This document shows positions 32,946 to 43,500 of a DNA stretch of 45,373 nt, piece by piece. Source of the stretch: Fidelibacterota bacterium (GTDB lineage: Bacteria; Fidelibacterota; UBA2242); assembly GCA_011046365.1 (NCBI GenBank), contig DSAS01000060.1:1-45373 (forward strand), in the 5' to 3' direction. Made by a program: the position numbers and the translations under genes. Each line of letters begins with the position of its first letter. Position 1 is the stretch's first letter. Below the pieces are notes generated by a model, which had not been told where the DNA came from, made no database searches, and saw only the letters and a list, made by a program, of their open reading frames with translations.

Positions 32946-35186
32946 ATGAAAATAGTCACGTTTCTTTTATCCATATTTTTAATCGCATTTAATCCGCTAA
33001 TAGCCCAGAATTATCTCTGGCCGACCAATGCCAGTCGCCAGCTCAGTTCCAGCTTCGGAGAATACCGCTCCGGACATTTTCATTCCGGAATTGATATTAA
33101 AACAAATTATCACGCCGGTTACCCGGTTTTTGCCGTCGCCGATGGCTATGTCTGGCGTGTACGGACTTCTCCCTTTGGTTACGGAAAAGCAATCTACATC
33201 AAACATGACGATGGTAATCTTTCGGTTTATGGGCATCTCGATGAATTCAATCCTTTCCTAAATGCCTATGTCAGAGCCGAACAGATGCTCCAGAGACGCT
33301 ACCGCACCGATATTTACTTCCGGGAAAATGAGTTCCGGGTCGCCCGGGGCGATACCATCGCCTATACCGGGGAGACCGGCTCACAACATCCTCATCTGCA
33401 CTTCGAAATCCGCGACCCCAATCATCGTTTAATCAATCCCCTGAATACCAATCTGAAAATATACGATCCCACTATTCCGACGATTCAGGCTCTGGCGGTG
33501 GTGCCAATAAACAATTCGTCTCGCATTGACGGGCAGGCAAACTATAAAATTTTTGATGTCGCCTATATCCACCAAAAACTCTTTCGGGTTACCGATACTA
33601 TAACCGTTACCGGTCCCGTCGGCATCGAACTCAAAGCCCACGATACCGTCCGGGGCGTTCCCAATTTTTACAACCCCTACGGAATCCGTCTGTTCGTCGC
33701 TGACAGCCTCTTTTTTCATGTGCAGTACGATAGCTTCGATTTTGATGAAACCCATCTTATCAACCGCGCGCACAATTTCCAGCTGAAGCAGAGGGGCTTC
33801 GGCAATTTTCAGCGACTCTGGTTCAATGATCACACTAAAAATTTACGTTTCTACGCCCCAGCTCCGGGTGACGGCATTCTCCGGCTGGGCAACGGGTTCC
33901 ACGCCGTAAAAATCGAGGTGTACGATAAAAATATGAATACCTCGGCTCTGCACTTCACCCTTAGGGCGGTACCCCCTTTTGAACCGAAGCTAAAAGAGGT
34001 TTTTAAAACAGATCAATATATTGATGCTCTTTTCAGCGTAGAGGCAACCGATTCGGTAGCTATTGACGCCGCCTGGGTCAATTCCGAAGATGTTCTGATT
34101 GAACCGGCTCAGATCGAGAATATTGCTATTGATTCAGCCGGTTTAGCCGTCCGACTCGCGATTTCCAATAATATTCCAAATGCAGTCCTCAAAACGACAC
34201 TCCGTTCGATGCGAAGTAATCAAAAACGCTCTTTCTTCTTCAACTCTCTAAGTAGCCAACGACCTTTTGCAATCGCGCCGACCGTATCGTTTATCCATAA
34301 TCACAACACCTTTCTGTGTCAGGCGACCTTCCACCGGGCACCCACCACACCGCCAACCTTTTATTGCCATACACCGTCTGATTTAATGGAAATACCGGCG
34401 GCTCCCCTCAATCTCCGCGACTATATCAGCAATCCGATCCCGCTTGCCACTCTCGAATATGCCATTGCCCTGGAATGGCGTTACAACGAATCGCCCGAAA
34501 ACATCCTGAGAATTCCCTGCCGGTTTAAACTGGCAAGTCCCGGGAGTTCAATGAGCCATTTTTCCGCTGATTCAACTTTTTCCGTACTGTTCGATACCAG
34601 TTCGGTCTATGATACCCTGGCAACCTGGATCATTCAAAGTCCCCTGATTTCCAGCATGGAATTTCCGTTTTTATCCGAGCTGTATACCATTAATCCTGTC
34701 GAGCAGCCGCTCAAAGCCGACATTTTGGTGGAGCTGAATCTTCCCACCGGAGCGGAGAGCCTGGATAAAATCGGGGTCTATCAGCTGGATGATGATAAAT
34801 GGAAATTTCTGGATAATACCCTGATTGCCGAAAACGGCTGCTTGCGCGCCAAGACAAACAAACTGGGTTCCTTCGCTCTTATCAAAGACAGACAGCCGCC
34901 CGAAATTACGGACATTTTCCCCGGCAACAGCGGTCGTTTCCGCGCCCGGGATATTATTTATATCAGCGCCATCGTAAAGGACCAACTGTCGGGTATCAAG
35001 GATGACACCGCCATCTCTGTTATGTTGAATGATCGCCCACTATTTGTAGAATATAATGCCCCCAAAGATCAAATACGTTATAAAATTGCAGGTGGTCTCC
35101 CCGCCGGTCAGCACACCCTGAAAATCACCGTCGTGGATAACGCCAACAACCAGACAACTCGCAGCAGCACCTTTACCGTATACTAG
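32946..35186 (+). CDS. Secreted M23-family peptidase with C-terminal Ig-like domains
   Basis: Exported cell-wall or protein peptidase of 746 residues. A signal peptide ends about residue 21 (LIAQ). The LytM/M23 zinc domain covers about 30-165: HFHSGIDI with His46 and Asp50, and HPHLHFEI with His150 and His152, the HxxxD and HxH metal ligands. A long beta-rich region follows, ending in an Ig-like domain (DRQPPEITDIFPGNSG, then GLPAGQHTLKITVVDNANNQ) that may anchor or target the protein. The active site looks complete. The rhomboid gene begins six bases later, so the two are cotranscribed. A loose promoter-like TTTG-N20-TATATTCC lies upstream near 32890-32920. Confidence 0.9.
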   Translation: MKIVTFLLSIFLIAFNPLIAQNYLWPTNASRQLSSSFGEYRSGHFHSGIDIKTNYHAGYPVFAVADGYVWRVRTSPFGYGKAIYIKHDDGNLSVYGHLDEFNPFLNAYVRAEQMLQRRYRTDIYFRENEFRVARGDTIAYTGETGSQHPHLHFEIRDPNHRLINPLNTNLKIYDPTIPTIQALAVVPINNSSRIDGQANYKIFDVAYIHQKLFRVTDTITVTGPVGIELKAHDTVRGVPNFYNPYGIRLFVADSLFFHVQYDSFDFDETHLINRAHNFQLKQRGFGNFQRLWFNDHTKNLRFYAPAPGDGILRLGNGFHAVKIEVYDKNMNTSALHFTLRAVPPFEPKLKEVFKTDQYIDALFSVEATDSVAIDAAWVNSEDVLIEPAQIENIAIDSAGLAVRLAISNNIPNAVLKTTLRSMRSNQKRSFFFNSLSSQRPFAIAPTVSFIHNHNTFLCQATFHRAPTTPPTFYCHTPSDLMEIPAAPLNLRDYISNPIPLATLEYAIALEWRYNESPENILRIPCRFKLASPGSSMSHFSADSTFSVLFDTSSVYDTLATWIIQSPLISSMEFPFLSELYTINPVEQPLKADILVELNLPTGAESLDKIGVYQLDDDKWKFLDNTLIAENGCLRAKTNKLGSFALIKDRQPPEITDIFPGNSGRFRARDIIYISAIVKDQLSGIKDDTAISVMLNDRPLFVEYNAPKDQIRYKIAGGLPAGQHTLKITVVDNANNQTTRSSTFTVY

Positions 35187-35191
35187 AGCAA

Positions 35192-35884
35192 ATGTTTATA
35201 CCGCTGAAAGATTCAACTTTCCGACTCAGTCCGCCGATTGTTACGATCCTGATTATCATTATCAATATTGGCGTTTTTCTTTACCAGACGATTCTTTCAC
35301 GGGAAGCCTTGCAAGCCTGGGTCTATTCCACCGGTATTATTGCGAACAGATTATTTGACCACGGTATCATCGGTGCAATCACGCCCTTTTTCAGCTCCCT
35401 CTTTGTACACGGCGGTTTTCTCCATCTCGCCGGCAATATGCTCTATCTCTGGATTTTCGGCGACAATATCGAGAGTACGCTGGGACATTTTAAGTTTATT
35501 CTGTTTTATTTCTGTGCCGGTATCATCGCTGCTCTCGTTCAGATTCTCATTCACCCTCAAACCGACATTCCCATCATTGGCGCCAGCGGTGCTATATCGG
35601 GAATTCTGGGCGCCTATTTAATCCGCTACCCCCGCGCCCGAATCCAGGTATTTATCTGGTTTTTTATTTATATCCGCCGGGTCTGGATTCCGGCGCTGTA
35701 CGTTTTGGGATTCTGGTTTTTACTGCAACTCAGCAACGGTCTGGGAGCCCTGACCTTCCAACAGCAGGGCGGCGTTGCCTGGTTTGCGCATATTGGTGGA
35801 TTTTTAGCCGGGATTGCCTTATTATTATGGTTGGAGCCCTATGAAAGGAAACGACTATGGCAGCAATTAAACCGGACGTACTAA
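35192..35884 (+). CDS. Rhomboid family intramembrane serine protease (second copy)
   Basis: Membrane protease of 230 residues with six to seven helices. The family segment HGGFLHLAGNMLYLWIFGDNIES is near 70-92, catalytic Ser lies in PIIGASGAISGILGAY and catalytic His in FAHIGGFLAG. It is shorter than the copy at 11075 and lacks the long cytosolic tail. It lies directly after the M23 peptidase gene; its last 28 bases overlap the start of the cytidine deaminase gene, which reads in another frame. The GAAAGGA ribosome site of that gene is inside its coding sequence. Confidence 0.92.
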   Translation: MFIPLKDSTFRLSPPIVTILIIIINIGVFLYQTILSREALQAWVYSTGIIANRLFDHGIIGAITPFFSSLFVHGGFLHLAGNMLYLWIFGDNIESTLGHFKFILFYFCAGIIAALVQILIHPQTDIPIIGASGAISGILGAYLIRYPRARIQVFIWFFIYIRRVWIPALYVLGFWFLLQLSNGLGALTFQQQGGVAWFAHIGGFLAGIALLLWLEPYERKRLWQQLNRTY

Positions 35885-36267
35885 AGCAACATGCCCAGAA
35901 AGCGGCGACCTTTTCTCACTCCCCCTTTTCGAAATATCCGGTAGGCGCCGCTCTCTTAACGGAGGATGGGACGATTTTTGAAGGTTGTAATATCGAATCC
36001 AGCTCCTACGGACTGACTGTCTGTGCCGAACGCAATGCCATTGCCGCGGCGGTGGTCAAGGGTCATACAAAGTTCAAAGCCCTGGCGGTCTATTCTGTCA
36101 ACGGTGCCACTCCCTGCGGTGCCTGTCGCCAGGTCATCTGGGACATCTGTGGGAATATTCCAATATATATTTTTTCAGAAAATAACTATTCAAAAATGTA
36201 CTTCAGCGGCGATCTCCTGCCCGCTCCTTTCGATAACACCAAACTCGAGAAAGAAAATTCTGAATGA
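35857..36267 (+). CDS. cdd: Cytidine deaminase
   Basis: Zinc enzyme converting cytidine and deoxycytidine to uridine and deoxyuridine. The core motifs are complete: NIESSSYGLTVCAERNA (zinc Cys and catalytic Glu) and PCGACRQVI (two zinc Cys). The length of 136 residues is the homotetrameric type. It begins inside the rhomboid gene with its own GAAAGGA ribosome site seven bases upstream of the ATG, and ends overlapping the uridine kinase start by four bases. First gene of the pyrimidine salvage set. Confidence 0.95.
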   Translation: MAAIKPDVLKQHAQKAATFSHSPFSKYPVGAALLTEDGTIFEGCNIESSSYGLTVCAERNAIAAAVVKGHTKFKALAVYSVNGATPCGACRQVIWDICGNIPIYIFSENNYSKMYFSGDLLPAPFDNTKLEKENSE

Positions 36268-36893
36268 AACAGTCTATCCTTATCGGCATTGCCGGCGGTA
36301 CCGGGTCCGGGAAAACCTCCATGGCGAAAAACATCGTGCGCGATTTCAATCCCGATCAGGTGGTTATCATCGAACAGGATTCCTACTATTTCGATCTGAA
36401 AGACATTCCGCTGGACGCACGCCATCATCACAATTTCGACCACCCTGAGGCGTATGATTTCGAGCTGATGAAACAGCAGATTCGCAACCTGATTGACGGT
36501 AAGACTGTCGAAATCCCGGTTTACGATTACAAAACCCACACCCGCAGCAACGAAGTTCACCGTGTCACCGGTCATAAAATTATCGTTCTCGAAGGTATCA
36601 TGGTGCTGTTTGACCCCGAACTGCGCGATTTGATGGATATCAAAATTTACATTCAAACGGCTCCGGATATCCGCTTTATCCGGCGAATGACGCGGGACCT
36701 CAAATATCGGGGACGTACCGTGGATTCGGTCATCAACCAGTATCTGGACACCGTCCGTCCGATGCACGAACAGTTCATTGAGCCCACCAAGCAATACGCC
36801 GATATCATCATTCCGGAGGGCGGGCACAACTCCGTCGTGGTTGATCTGTTTAAAACCAAAGTAACCTCACTATTAAAACAGCTGGCAAAATGA
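36264..36893 (+). CDS. udk: Uridine kinase
   Basis: Phosphorylates uridine and cytidine to UMP and CMP. The P-loop GIAGGTGSGKTSMA is at 8-21, followed by the substrate-binding IIEQDSYYFDL, HHHNFDHPEAYDFELM, and the LID RRMTRDLKYRGRT typical of Udk. The 209-residue length is normal. Its start overlaps cdd by four bases, and tdk follows after 60 bases. Together with Cdd it turns cytidine into UMP. Confidence 0.95.
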   Translation: MKQSILIGIAGGTGSGKTSMAKNIVRDFNPDQVVIIEQDSYYFDLKDIPLDARHHHNFDHPEAYDFELMKQQIRNLIDGKTVEIPVYDYKTHTRSNEVHRVTGHKIIVLEGIMVLFDPELRDLMDIKIYIQTAPDIRFIRRMTRDLKYRGRTVDSVINQYLDTVRPMHEQFIEPTKQYADIIIPEGGHNSVVVDLFKTKVTSLLKQLAK

Positions 36894-36953
36894 CCGCTTT
36901 TTTGATAATATTAAACCGAAAAATATCACTCTACACACCAATTAGGAACCAAT

Positions 36954-37562
36954 ATGCACAGTCGTACCATGCGTAGTTCTCCAATGGGAATTGAGGAGGT
37001 TGTCGCCCTCACCGGGAAACCCTCCGGCTGGATCGAAGTCATCTGCGGCAGCATGTTCTCCGGTAAGACCGAAGAGCTGATCCGCCGTCTGCGGCGGGCA
37101 CAGATCGCCAGGCAAAAGGTGGCAATCTTCAAGCCGCTGATTGATATTCGTTACAGCGAAGATCACATTGTTTCGCACAACCAGCAGAAAATTCCCTCCG
37201 TCGCCGTGGAAAAGGCGGAAGATATCCTCGAACATGTGGGTGATGCCCAGGTACTGGGAGTTGACGAGGCACAGTTTTTCGACAACGCGCTGGTTGCTGT
37301 CTGTCGCCGGCTGGCAGAGTCGGGTCGCCGGGTCATCGTAGCGGGGCTGGATAAAGACTATCGGGGCGAACCTTTCGAACCGATCCCGCTTCTGCTTTGC
37401 GAAGCCGAATACATCACCAAAACCCTGGCAATCTGTATGAAATGCGGCAATCCTGCCAGTTACACACAGCGCATATCCAAATCCAGTGAACGGGTTCTGC
37501 TGGGCGCCACCGATACCTATGAAGCCCGCTGCCGCAACTGCTTTGAGCCGCCGGAAGAGTAA
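36954..37562 (+). CDS. tdk: Thymidine kinase
   Basis: Type II thymidine kinase phosphorylating thymidine to dTMP. The P-loop is [14 protein letters not shown], the catalytic Glu sits in [22 protein letters not shown] follows, and the zinc ligands are CMKCG and CRNCF at the end. It carries an N-terminal extension of about 25 residues before the P-loop compared with the shortest family members; the start is ATG 36954 after TTAGGAACC. It is cotranscribed with udk upstream and the nucleoside transporter downstream by position. Confidence 0.94.
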   Translation: MHSRTMRSSPMGIEEVVALTGKPSGWIEVICGSMFSGKTEELIRRLRRAQIARQKVAIFKPLIDIRYSEDHIVSHNQQKIPSVAVEKAEDILEHVGDAQVLGVDEAQFFDNALVAVCRRLAESGRRVIVAGLDKDYRGEPFEPIPLLLCEAEYITKTLAICMKCGNPASYTQRISKSSERVLLGATDTYEARCRNCFEPPEE

Positions 37563-37599
37563 ACCCCTTGAAACCGTAATAATATAAAAAGGACCCATT

Positions 37600-39234
37600 A
37601 TGCGCTTCGTCGGTGTTCTCGGAATCATAACGTTGCTCGGAATCGCCCTGCTGATGTCCAACAACCGGAAGAAGATTAATGCGCGGACAGTCCTCTGGGG
37701 CTTGCTGCTGCAGCTGCTTTTCGCCGGTATTATTCTGGGGGCTCCTCTGGTGTCCTATTGTGCTATGCTGTTTTTTATCGGCTTGATTGTTCTGTATCTG
37801 TTCAGAAATGAAATTAATGCCGGTTTTATCGGAAACAGTCCTTATCTCTCCGCAATTGTCATTAGTCTGTTCATGTTTATCGCCGGCGCTGTTTTCTTTT
37901 TGCTGAACCGGCTAAATGTACTTGGATGGCTGTGGTGGTTAATACTCATCGCTATCCTCCTCAAAGCTGTTTTCAAAATCCCCCGGTACCAACAATATCT
38001 GGTTGCCGCTCTGCTGACCTCCGGTTATGTCTGGATTGTCACTCATGGTTACACCGGACAGATCATCTTTTCGGCTATCAGCCACCGGGTGGAGAACTTT
38101 TTAGCGCTGGCTGATCTGGGTGCAGAATTCCTCTTCGGGAATTTAGCCGTTTCCAAATACTATTATCCAAACTCCGATTTCTGGCCAGGATTTGGTTACC
38201 TTTTCGGTTTTAAAGTGCTACCGGTGATCATATTTTTCGGAGCTTTCATGTCAATTCTGTATCATCTGGGCGTCATGCAGATCATCGTAAAATGGATGGC
38301 GCGTTTCATGCAGTGGACCATGGGTACCAGCGGCAGTGAAACGCTCTCCTGTTCCGCCAATATTTTCGTCGGACAAACCGAAGCGCCGTTGCTGATTCGC
38401 CCTTTTTTAAGCAGTATGACCATGTCGGAATTATTAACGATTATGGTTGGCGGCTTTGCCACAATAGCCGGCGGGGTTCTGGCGGGCTATATTGCCATGG
38501 GGGTCAGTGCGATTCACCTTATTTCAGCCAGCGTAATGTCGGCGCCGGCGGCGTTGGTGGTGGCAAAAATCATTTTCCCGGAAACCCAGCTCTCAAAAAC
38601 CTCCGGTGATGCCGAACTGCCCGCAGATATCATTAAAACCAACAACCTGCTGGATGCCGCCAGCACCGGTGCCACTGACGGGCTGAAACTGGCTGTTAAT
38701 GTCGGTGCCATGTTGATTGCCTTTATTGCGCTGATTGGGTTTGTGGATACCATTTTATCCTTTGCCGACCGGCTGATTGACGGCAGGCTGCTAGGCGGAA
38801 CACTTTATCACTACACCAACGCCAGCGCTCTGTCGCCTGTCAGTTGCGAATACACGGGAATTTTTCCCGGTAGCATGAAGACCCTTTTTGCCACCGTGCT
38901 GAGCCCGCTGGCTTGGTTGATGGGAGTATCCTGGCAGTACGCCGGTGAGGTAGGCAACCTGCTGGGTATCAAACTGGCGCTTAACGAATTTGTGGCGTAC
39001 GGCTCGCTGGCGGAGCTGATTCACAATCAGGTTATGGATGAAAAAGCTGTTGTGATTTCCACCTATGCGCTGTGCGGATTCGCTAATTTTGCGTCTGTCG
39101 GCATTCAGATTGGTGGGATCAGTGCACTGGCGCCGGAGAGACGTTCGGACCTCTCAAAAATCGCCCTGAAGGCGATGTTCGGCGGCGCTATTGCCAGCTG
39201 GTTGACCGCCTCCATTGCCGGAATATTGCTGTAA
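37600..39234 (+). CDS. Concentrative nucleoside transporter (NupC/CNT family)
   Basis: Inner-membrane Na+- or H+-driven nucleoside symporter. The family core is visible: GSETLSCSANIFVGQTEAPLLIRPF near 245-270, TIAGGVLAGYIAMG near 288-301, and the C-terminal CGFANFASVGIQIGG near 490-504, with about ten helices. At 544 residues it is longer than E. coli NupC (about 400), with extra sequence in the N-terminal helices and an insertion near 390-440, as in some Bacteroidota and eukaryote-like CNTs. A clear AAAGGA ribosome site precedes the ATG. Its position after cdd, udk and tdk supports nucleoside uptake for salvage. Confidence 0.92.
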   Translation: MRFVGVLGIITLLGIALLMSNNRKKINARTVLWGLLLQLLFAGIILGAPLVSYCAMLFFIGLIVLYLFRNEINAGFIGNSPYLSAIVISLFMFIAGAVFFLLNRLNVLGWLWWLILIAILLKAVFKIPRYQQYLVAALLTSGYVWIVTHGYTGQIIFSAISHRVENFLALADLGAEFLFGNLAVSKYYYPNSDFWPGFGYLFGFKVLPVIIFFGAFMSILYHLGVMQIIVKWMARFMQWTMGTSGSETLSCSANIFVGQTEAPLLIRPFLSSMTMSELLTIMVGGFATIAGGVLAGYIAMGVSAIHLISASVMSAPAALVVAKIIFPETQLSKTSGDAELPADIIKTNNLLDAASTGATDGLKLAVNVGAMLIAFIALIGFVDTILSFADRLIDGRLLGGTLYHYTNASALSPVSCEYTGIFPGSMKTLFATVLSPLAWLMGVSWQYAGEVGNLLGIKLALNEFVAYGSLAELIHNQVMDEKAVVISTYALCGFANFASVGIQIGGISALAPERRSDLSKIALKAMFGGAIASWLTASIAGILL

Positions 39235-39248
39235 ATTATGAGGGAGTT

Positions 39249-39902
39249 ATGCACATGAAAATGATTCTGTTGGGCCCCCCGGGTGTCGGTAAGGGCACCC
39301 AGGCTCAGATTTTATCCAAAGAGTACGGGATTCCCCAGGTTTCTACCGGCGACATTTTGCGCTCGGCAATCCGGGCAGACTCTGAACTCGGTAAAAAAGC
39401 CAACCATTATATGTCCAAAGGAGAACTGGTTCCCGATGAGATCATGCTGGGATTGGTCCGGGATCGGCTGTTCGGCGACCATCCTCCGAAGGGATACATA
39501 CTTGACGGTTTTCCCCGTACCCTGGTTCAGGCTGAGGCGTTAAATCAACTGTTTACAGAAAACAAAACCCAACTGGATGCCGTCCTGCTGCTGGAAGCCG
39601 ATGAAGAGCTGATTCTCAAGCGGCTGTCTTCCCGCCGGGTCTGTCGGAATTGCCAGACTGTCTATAATCTGCTGACCCAGCCGCCCGCCGTGGAGGGTGT
39701 TTGCGATAAATGCGGCGGCGAACTGTACCAGCGCGAGGATGACAAAATCGAAACCATTAAAAACAGAATTTCAGTCTATAAACATCAAACCAAGCCACTC
39801 GTCAATTTTTATAAATCCATGAGATTATTAAAAACCGTTAATTCATCGGGAAGTCCGCAGGAGGTTCATCGAAAAATTATCAAACAACTGGAGGAAAAAT
39901 AA
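39249..39902 (+). CDS. adk: Adenylate kinase (zinc-lid type)
   Basis: Interconverts ATP plus AMP and two ADP. The P-loop GPPGVGKGTQAQ is near 10-21, the NMP-binding ISTGD-like QVSTGDILRSAI follows, then GYILDGFPRT and the LID (about 128-165) with four cysteines (CRNC and CDKC) that bind structural zinc in this type. The length of 217 residues is typical. The start is ATG 39249, nine bases after GAGGGAG; a second ATG lies six bases on. It follows the nucleoside transporter by 14 bases and precedes coaE by two, so all three form one transcript. Confidence 0.96.
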   Translation: MHMKMILLGPPGVGKGTQAQILSKEYGIPQVSTGDILRSAIRADSELGKKANHYMSKGELVPDEIMLGLVRDRLFGDHPPKGYILDGFPRTLVQAEALNQLFTENKTQLDAVLLLEADEELILKRLSSRRVCRNCQTVYNLLTQPPAVEGVCDKCGGELYQREDDKIETIKNRISVYKHQTKPLVNFYKSMRLLKTVNSSGSPQEVHRKIIKQLEEK

Positions 39903-39904
39903 CC

Positions 39905-40492
39905 GTGGTCACCATCGGCATTACCGGCGGTCTGGGCGCCGGAAAAAGCACCGCCTGTCAGCGCCTCAAAGAACGGGGCGCGATTATATTTGATGCAGAT
40001 GCGGTCGCCAAAGAAACTTTACAGGAACCCCAAATTCAAGAACAGTTAATTGATGAATTTGGTGCCGAGATTGTCAGGAACGGCATCGTCGTTGCCAGCC
40101 AATTAGCCCGCATCGCCTTTGTCAATGAAGAAAATCAATCCACCCTAAACAATATTGTCCATCCCTGCGTCATCGAACGGTTCGAAAAATTACGGGAAGA
40201 TTTAGGAGGTCGCGACGGCTTGCTGGTTATGGACGCACCCCTGATCTTTGAATCGGGTATTGACGGTCATCTCGATCACACCGTGCTAATCTATTCAACC
40301 ATGAAATTACGGATCGCTCGTGCCCTGCGGCGCGGCAATTTGACCCGCGAACAGATTTTGCAGAGAATGGCTTTACAGATGCCGGAAGAGGAGAAGCGGG
40401 AGCTGGCTGATTTCGTAGTGGAAAACAACGGCACTATCGAACATCTTTACGAAGAGATTGATAAACTCTACACTGAAATCATGGGCGAATAA
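39905..40492 (+). CDS. coaE: Dephospho-CoA kinase
   Basis: Last step of coenzyme A synthesis: phosphorylates dephospho-CoA. The P-loop is GITGGLGAGKSTACQ at 4-18, followed by FDADAVAKE, the HPxV-type NNIVHPCVIERF and the MDAPLIFESG segment characteristic of CoaE. The length of 195 residues is normal. The start is GTG 39905, two bases after the adk stop; the AGGA of the adk 3' end can serve as ribosome site. Last gene of the salvage and cofactor operon. Confidence 0.94.
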   Translation: MVTIGITGGLGAGKSTACQRLKERGAIIFDADAVAKETLQEPQIQEQLIDEFGAEIVRNGIVVASQLARIAFVNEENQSTLNNIVHPCVIERFEKLREDLGGRDGLLVMDAPLIFESGIDGHLDHTVLIYSTMKLRIARALRRGNLTREQILQRMALQMPEEEKRELADFVVENNGTIEHLYEEIDKLYTEIMGE

Positions 40493-40557
40493 ATACTCGC
40501 CGGTTCATTAGAATACCTTCTCAAATCAAAAAAGGCGTGAATTAACTGCGGTTTTTG

Positions 40558-40565
40558 TAAATTTG
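40558..40565 (+). promoter_or_regulatory. FCB-type -7 element before the large surface-protein gene
   Basis: TAAATTTG at 40558-40565 is identical to the element at 21301-21308 and lies six bases before ATG 40571. The -33 part is poor (only GTG with an 18-nt spacer). As in the other cases no ribosome site precedes the ATG, so translation may be leaderless. Confidence 0.35.
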
Positions 40566-40570
40566 TGTCG

Positions 40571-43500
40571 ATGTTCTGCTATCGCTTAAATAAAATCCGC
40601 CTTTTACTCCGCTGCCTTGTTCTGTGGGCGATTTCGTCATTTTTAGCAGCAGCCGTACAGATTAGCCACTTAACCATTGAAGGCGAGTCGGATCCCCGCC
40701 AATGTCTGAACCACGCCCCGGTTTTCATATGGCAGCTCTCCGATTCCTCCCGGGATATGTCATCCCTTTTACAAATCTATTTCCTAAATGACGACGGCGA
40801 TTCGCTGATCTGGACCAGCGATACGCTGCCCTATCCGGGTAACCATTTCCAGTTTCGCAGCCTGGGTGCACTGCTTCCGGGTGCCAGCTACCGCTTTTCG
40901 ATTCAGATATTTTCCACCCAAGATTCTTCCCAGGCAGAAAAATCCTGTTTCTTTACCATGAATACACCACCAACAGTGCCCAAAATTGATTCAAAAACGG
41001 AATTGGCTGTCACCCGGACCAGCTTGAAGCTACCCGTCATCACCGCAACGGATCGGCAAATATCAGCCTCCGAAATTGCGTATCAAATTCAGGTCGCGAC
41101 GGATTCATTGCTTTCCGAGATTATCCTGGATACCATTTTCACTGGAACGGCAACGTTACAGGACCGGGTAACCCTTTGGTTGCCCATAGCGCTGCGGGAT
41201 AATTCGTTCGGCTATTACCGCATCCGGTCGCATGACGGTGTCGAGTTTTCGGACTGGAGCAATCTCCAGATCTTCCTTGTAAATTACCAAAATGACCCCC
41301 CGCAGAAATTTGACCTGTTATTCCCCGTCCACGGGGATACACTTGCAAACCAACCGCTGCTTGCCTGGCAAGCGGCTTATGATCCCGATGTTCAATTTGG
41401 TCGGGACAGCCTCTCTTATATCGTTGAATACTCAACCGACTCATCGTTTCGCTATTATACAAATAAAATCACCGTTGGCGGTCATCAGACGGAATATCCG
41501 CTGGAAAGCGTCATTAACCACGAGACCTATTACTGGCGAGTCTATGCGGTAGACCGGGAAGGTGCGGTGCAGCGCAGCCGTCAACAGGGCTGTTTTACCC
41601 TGAATACCGGCAACCGGTTTCCGGCGGTTCCCAAAATCCTGGCGCCGCTGGACAAACAGGTCTTGACACCCAATCAATATATCCTTTGGCAATTTGTGGA
41701 CGATCCCGATAAGGCGGACCGTCTTTCCTTTACCCTTATTATTCTTGACCATATTACCAAATACCTGGTGTATCAGGAATACATCTCCGACTCGCTGGTT
41801 ATCGCCTCCCGCTTCGGTCTAGCCGAGGATTTCAGTATCGGGTATAACAATATCGCCCAATATCAGCTCCGGCGGGTTGACTTGAAGAAGCTTTCGGACG
41901 GTCACTATTACGATGTTCAAATCGCGGTCAGTGACAACTGGGGTGGCTATGTTGCCACCGCCGGTGAGGAGGCGGTCTTTCAATACGACGACAATATCAA
42001 TACCGCGCCGGGTCCGCCCCAAACAGGATTTTCACCCAGTGGGACGATTGTAAAAAAACTGCGCCCGGTTTTCAGCTGGGACCCCGCCATTGACAAGGAT
42101 GTTAACGACCGGCTAAAATACCGGGTTCAGATCAGTCGTGACTCCACATTTTCCAACACCCGCTACATTATCCAGGAAAGCCGTTACGACCAGACGCACA
42201 TTCGGCTGAGAAGCACACTGCTCGAAAACACTACCTACTTCTGGCGGGTACGGGCAATTGACCTGGAGGAAGCAATGTCACCCTGGTCACCGGTAAACTC
42301 TTTTACAGTCAATCAATACAACGAAGCACCCGGTCGTGCCGTGCCGCTAGTGTCGCCGCCAGACCTAACTGAAATAGCCGATTCCGGTCTGATCCAGTGG
42401 CTGCCGGTTTTCGATCCCGATCCTGGTGACTCAGTAAGCTATTTAATTGAAATCAGCGAAAGGAACAGCTTCTATAATCCACTGATTCGTTCCCGGTTGA
42501 ATCTCCCTCCGCACCCGGCGGATTTCTGTCCGGCAGACACTCTTGCAGTCAGACTTTTATCCATTGATGCTGCTACCACCAAACTCAACGATAATCAGAT
42601 CTATTACTGGCGTGTTCTGGCTTATGATAAGTTCAACGTCCGCGGACCGGCGCCTGACACGCCAATCCGCTTTATCTACAACCCCATAAATGATCCACCC
42701 TTCAGCGTCACCCACGGGTTCCGCCCCGCCAATGGTGAAATTATTAAAAGCCGCTCACCGGTATTAACCTGGAATGCCGCCAGCGATCCCGACTTTTCAG
42801 ACCTGCAGTTTAAGCTTTCCTATAAAATCCAAATCTCTCCGGATGCCCTGTTTCAGGAATCCAACTGTACGGAATATCGCACCGATCCTGGTGATACCGT
42901 ATGTTTCATCAGCCATCCGCTGGAGGAAAATCAAAAATATTTTTACCGTATTCAAACTCTGGACCCCCATGGTGCAGCTTCCAACTGGTCAACGATAAAT
43001 TCCTTTATCACAAACGAGATTCCCGAGGCACCTTTTCCCGTTACCGCCGGCTTTATTCCGAAAGATTCGGTTATTGTTGACACCCATGAACCGCTGGTCA
43101 CATGGCTGCCGGCTTCCGATCCGGACCCCGGGCAGTATCAACGCGACCTTCACTATATAGTCCGTTACTTTTTAACTACAAAACCCGGAAAACATTTTTA
43201 TGCCTATACTGAAAAGGGGGTCCCCAGCGTCCAGCTGGGCTATCTCAATGAGGATGTCTGGTATGGCTATCAGGTCGCGGCGATTGATCCCGACGGCATG
43301 CAAAGTGAATGGTCGAAAATACACTATTTCGGCGTAAATGCCTACCCGGAATTCCCCGCTGAATTTCAGCTGCTTTCCCCTAAATTTTATGAAGATTCGG
43401 TGCTTACAGACGCCACTTTCCGATGGCAAGCCAGCCGGGACTACGATCTCGGCGACAAGGTTCAGTACACCTTCTACTATTCCACTGATAGCACCTTTTC

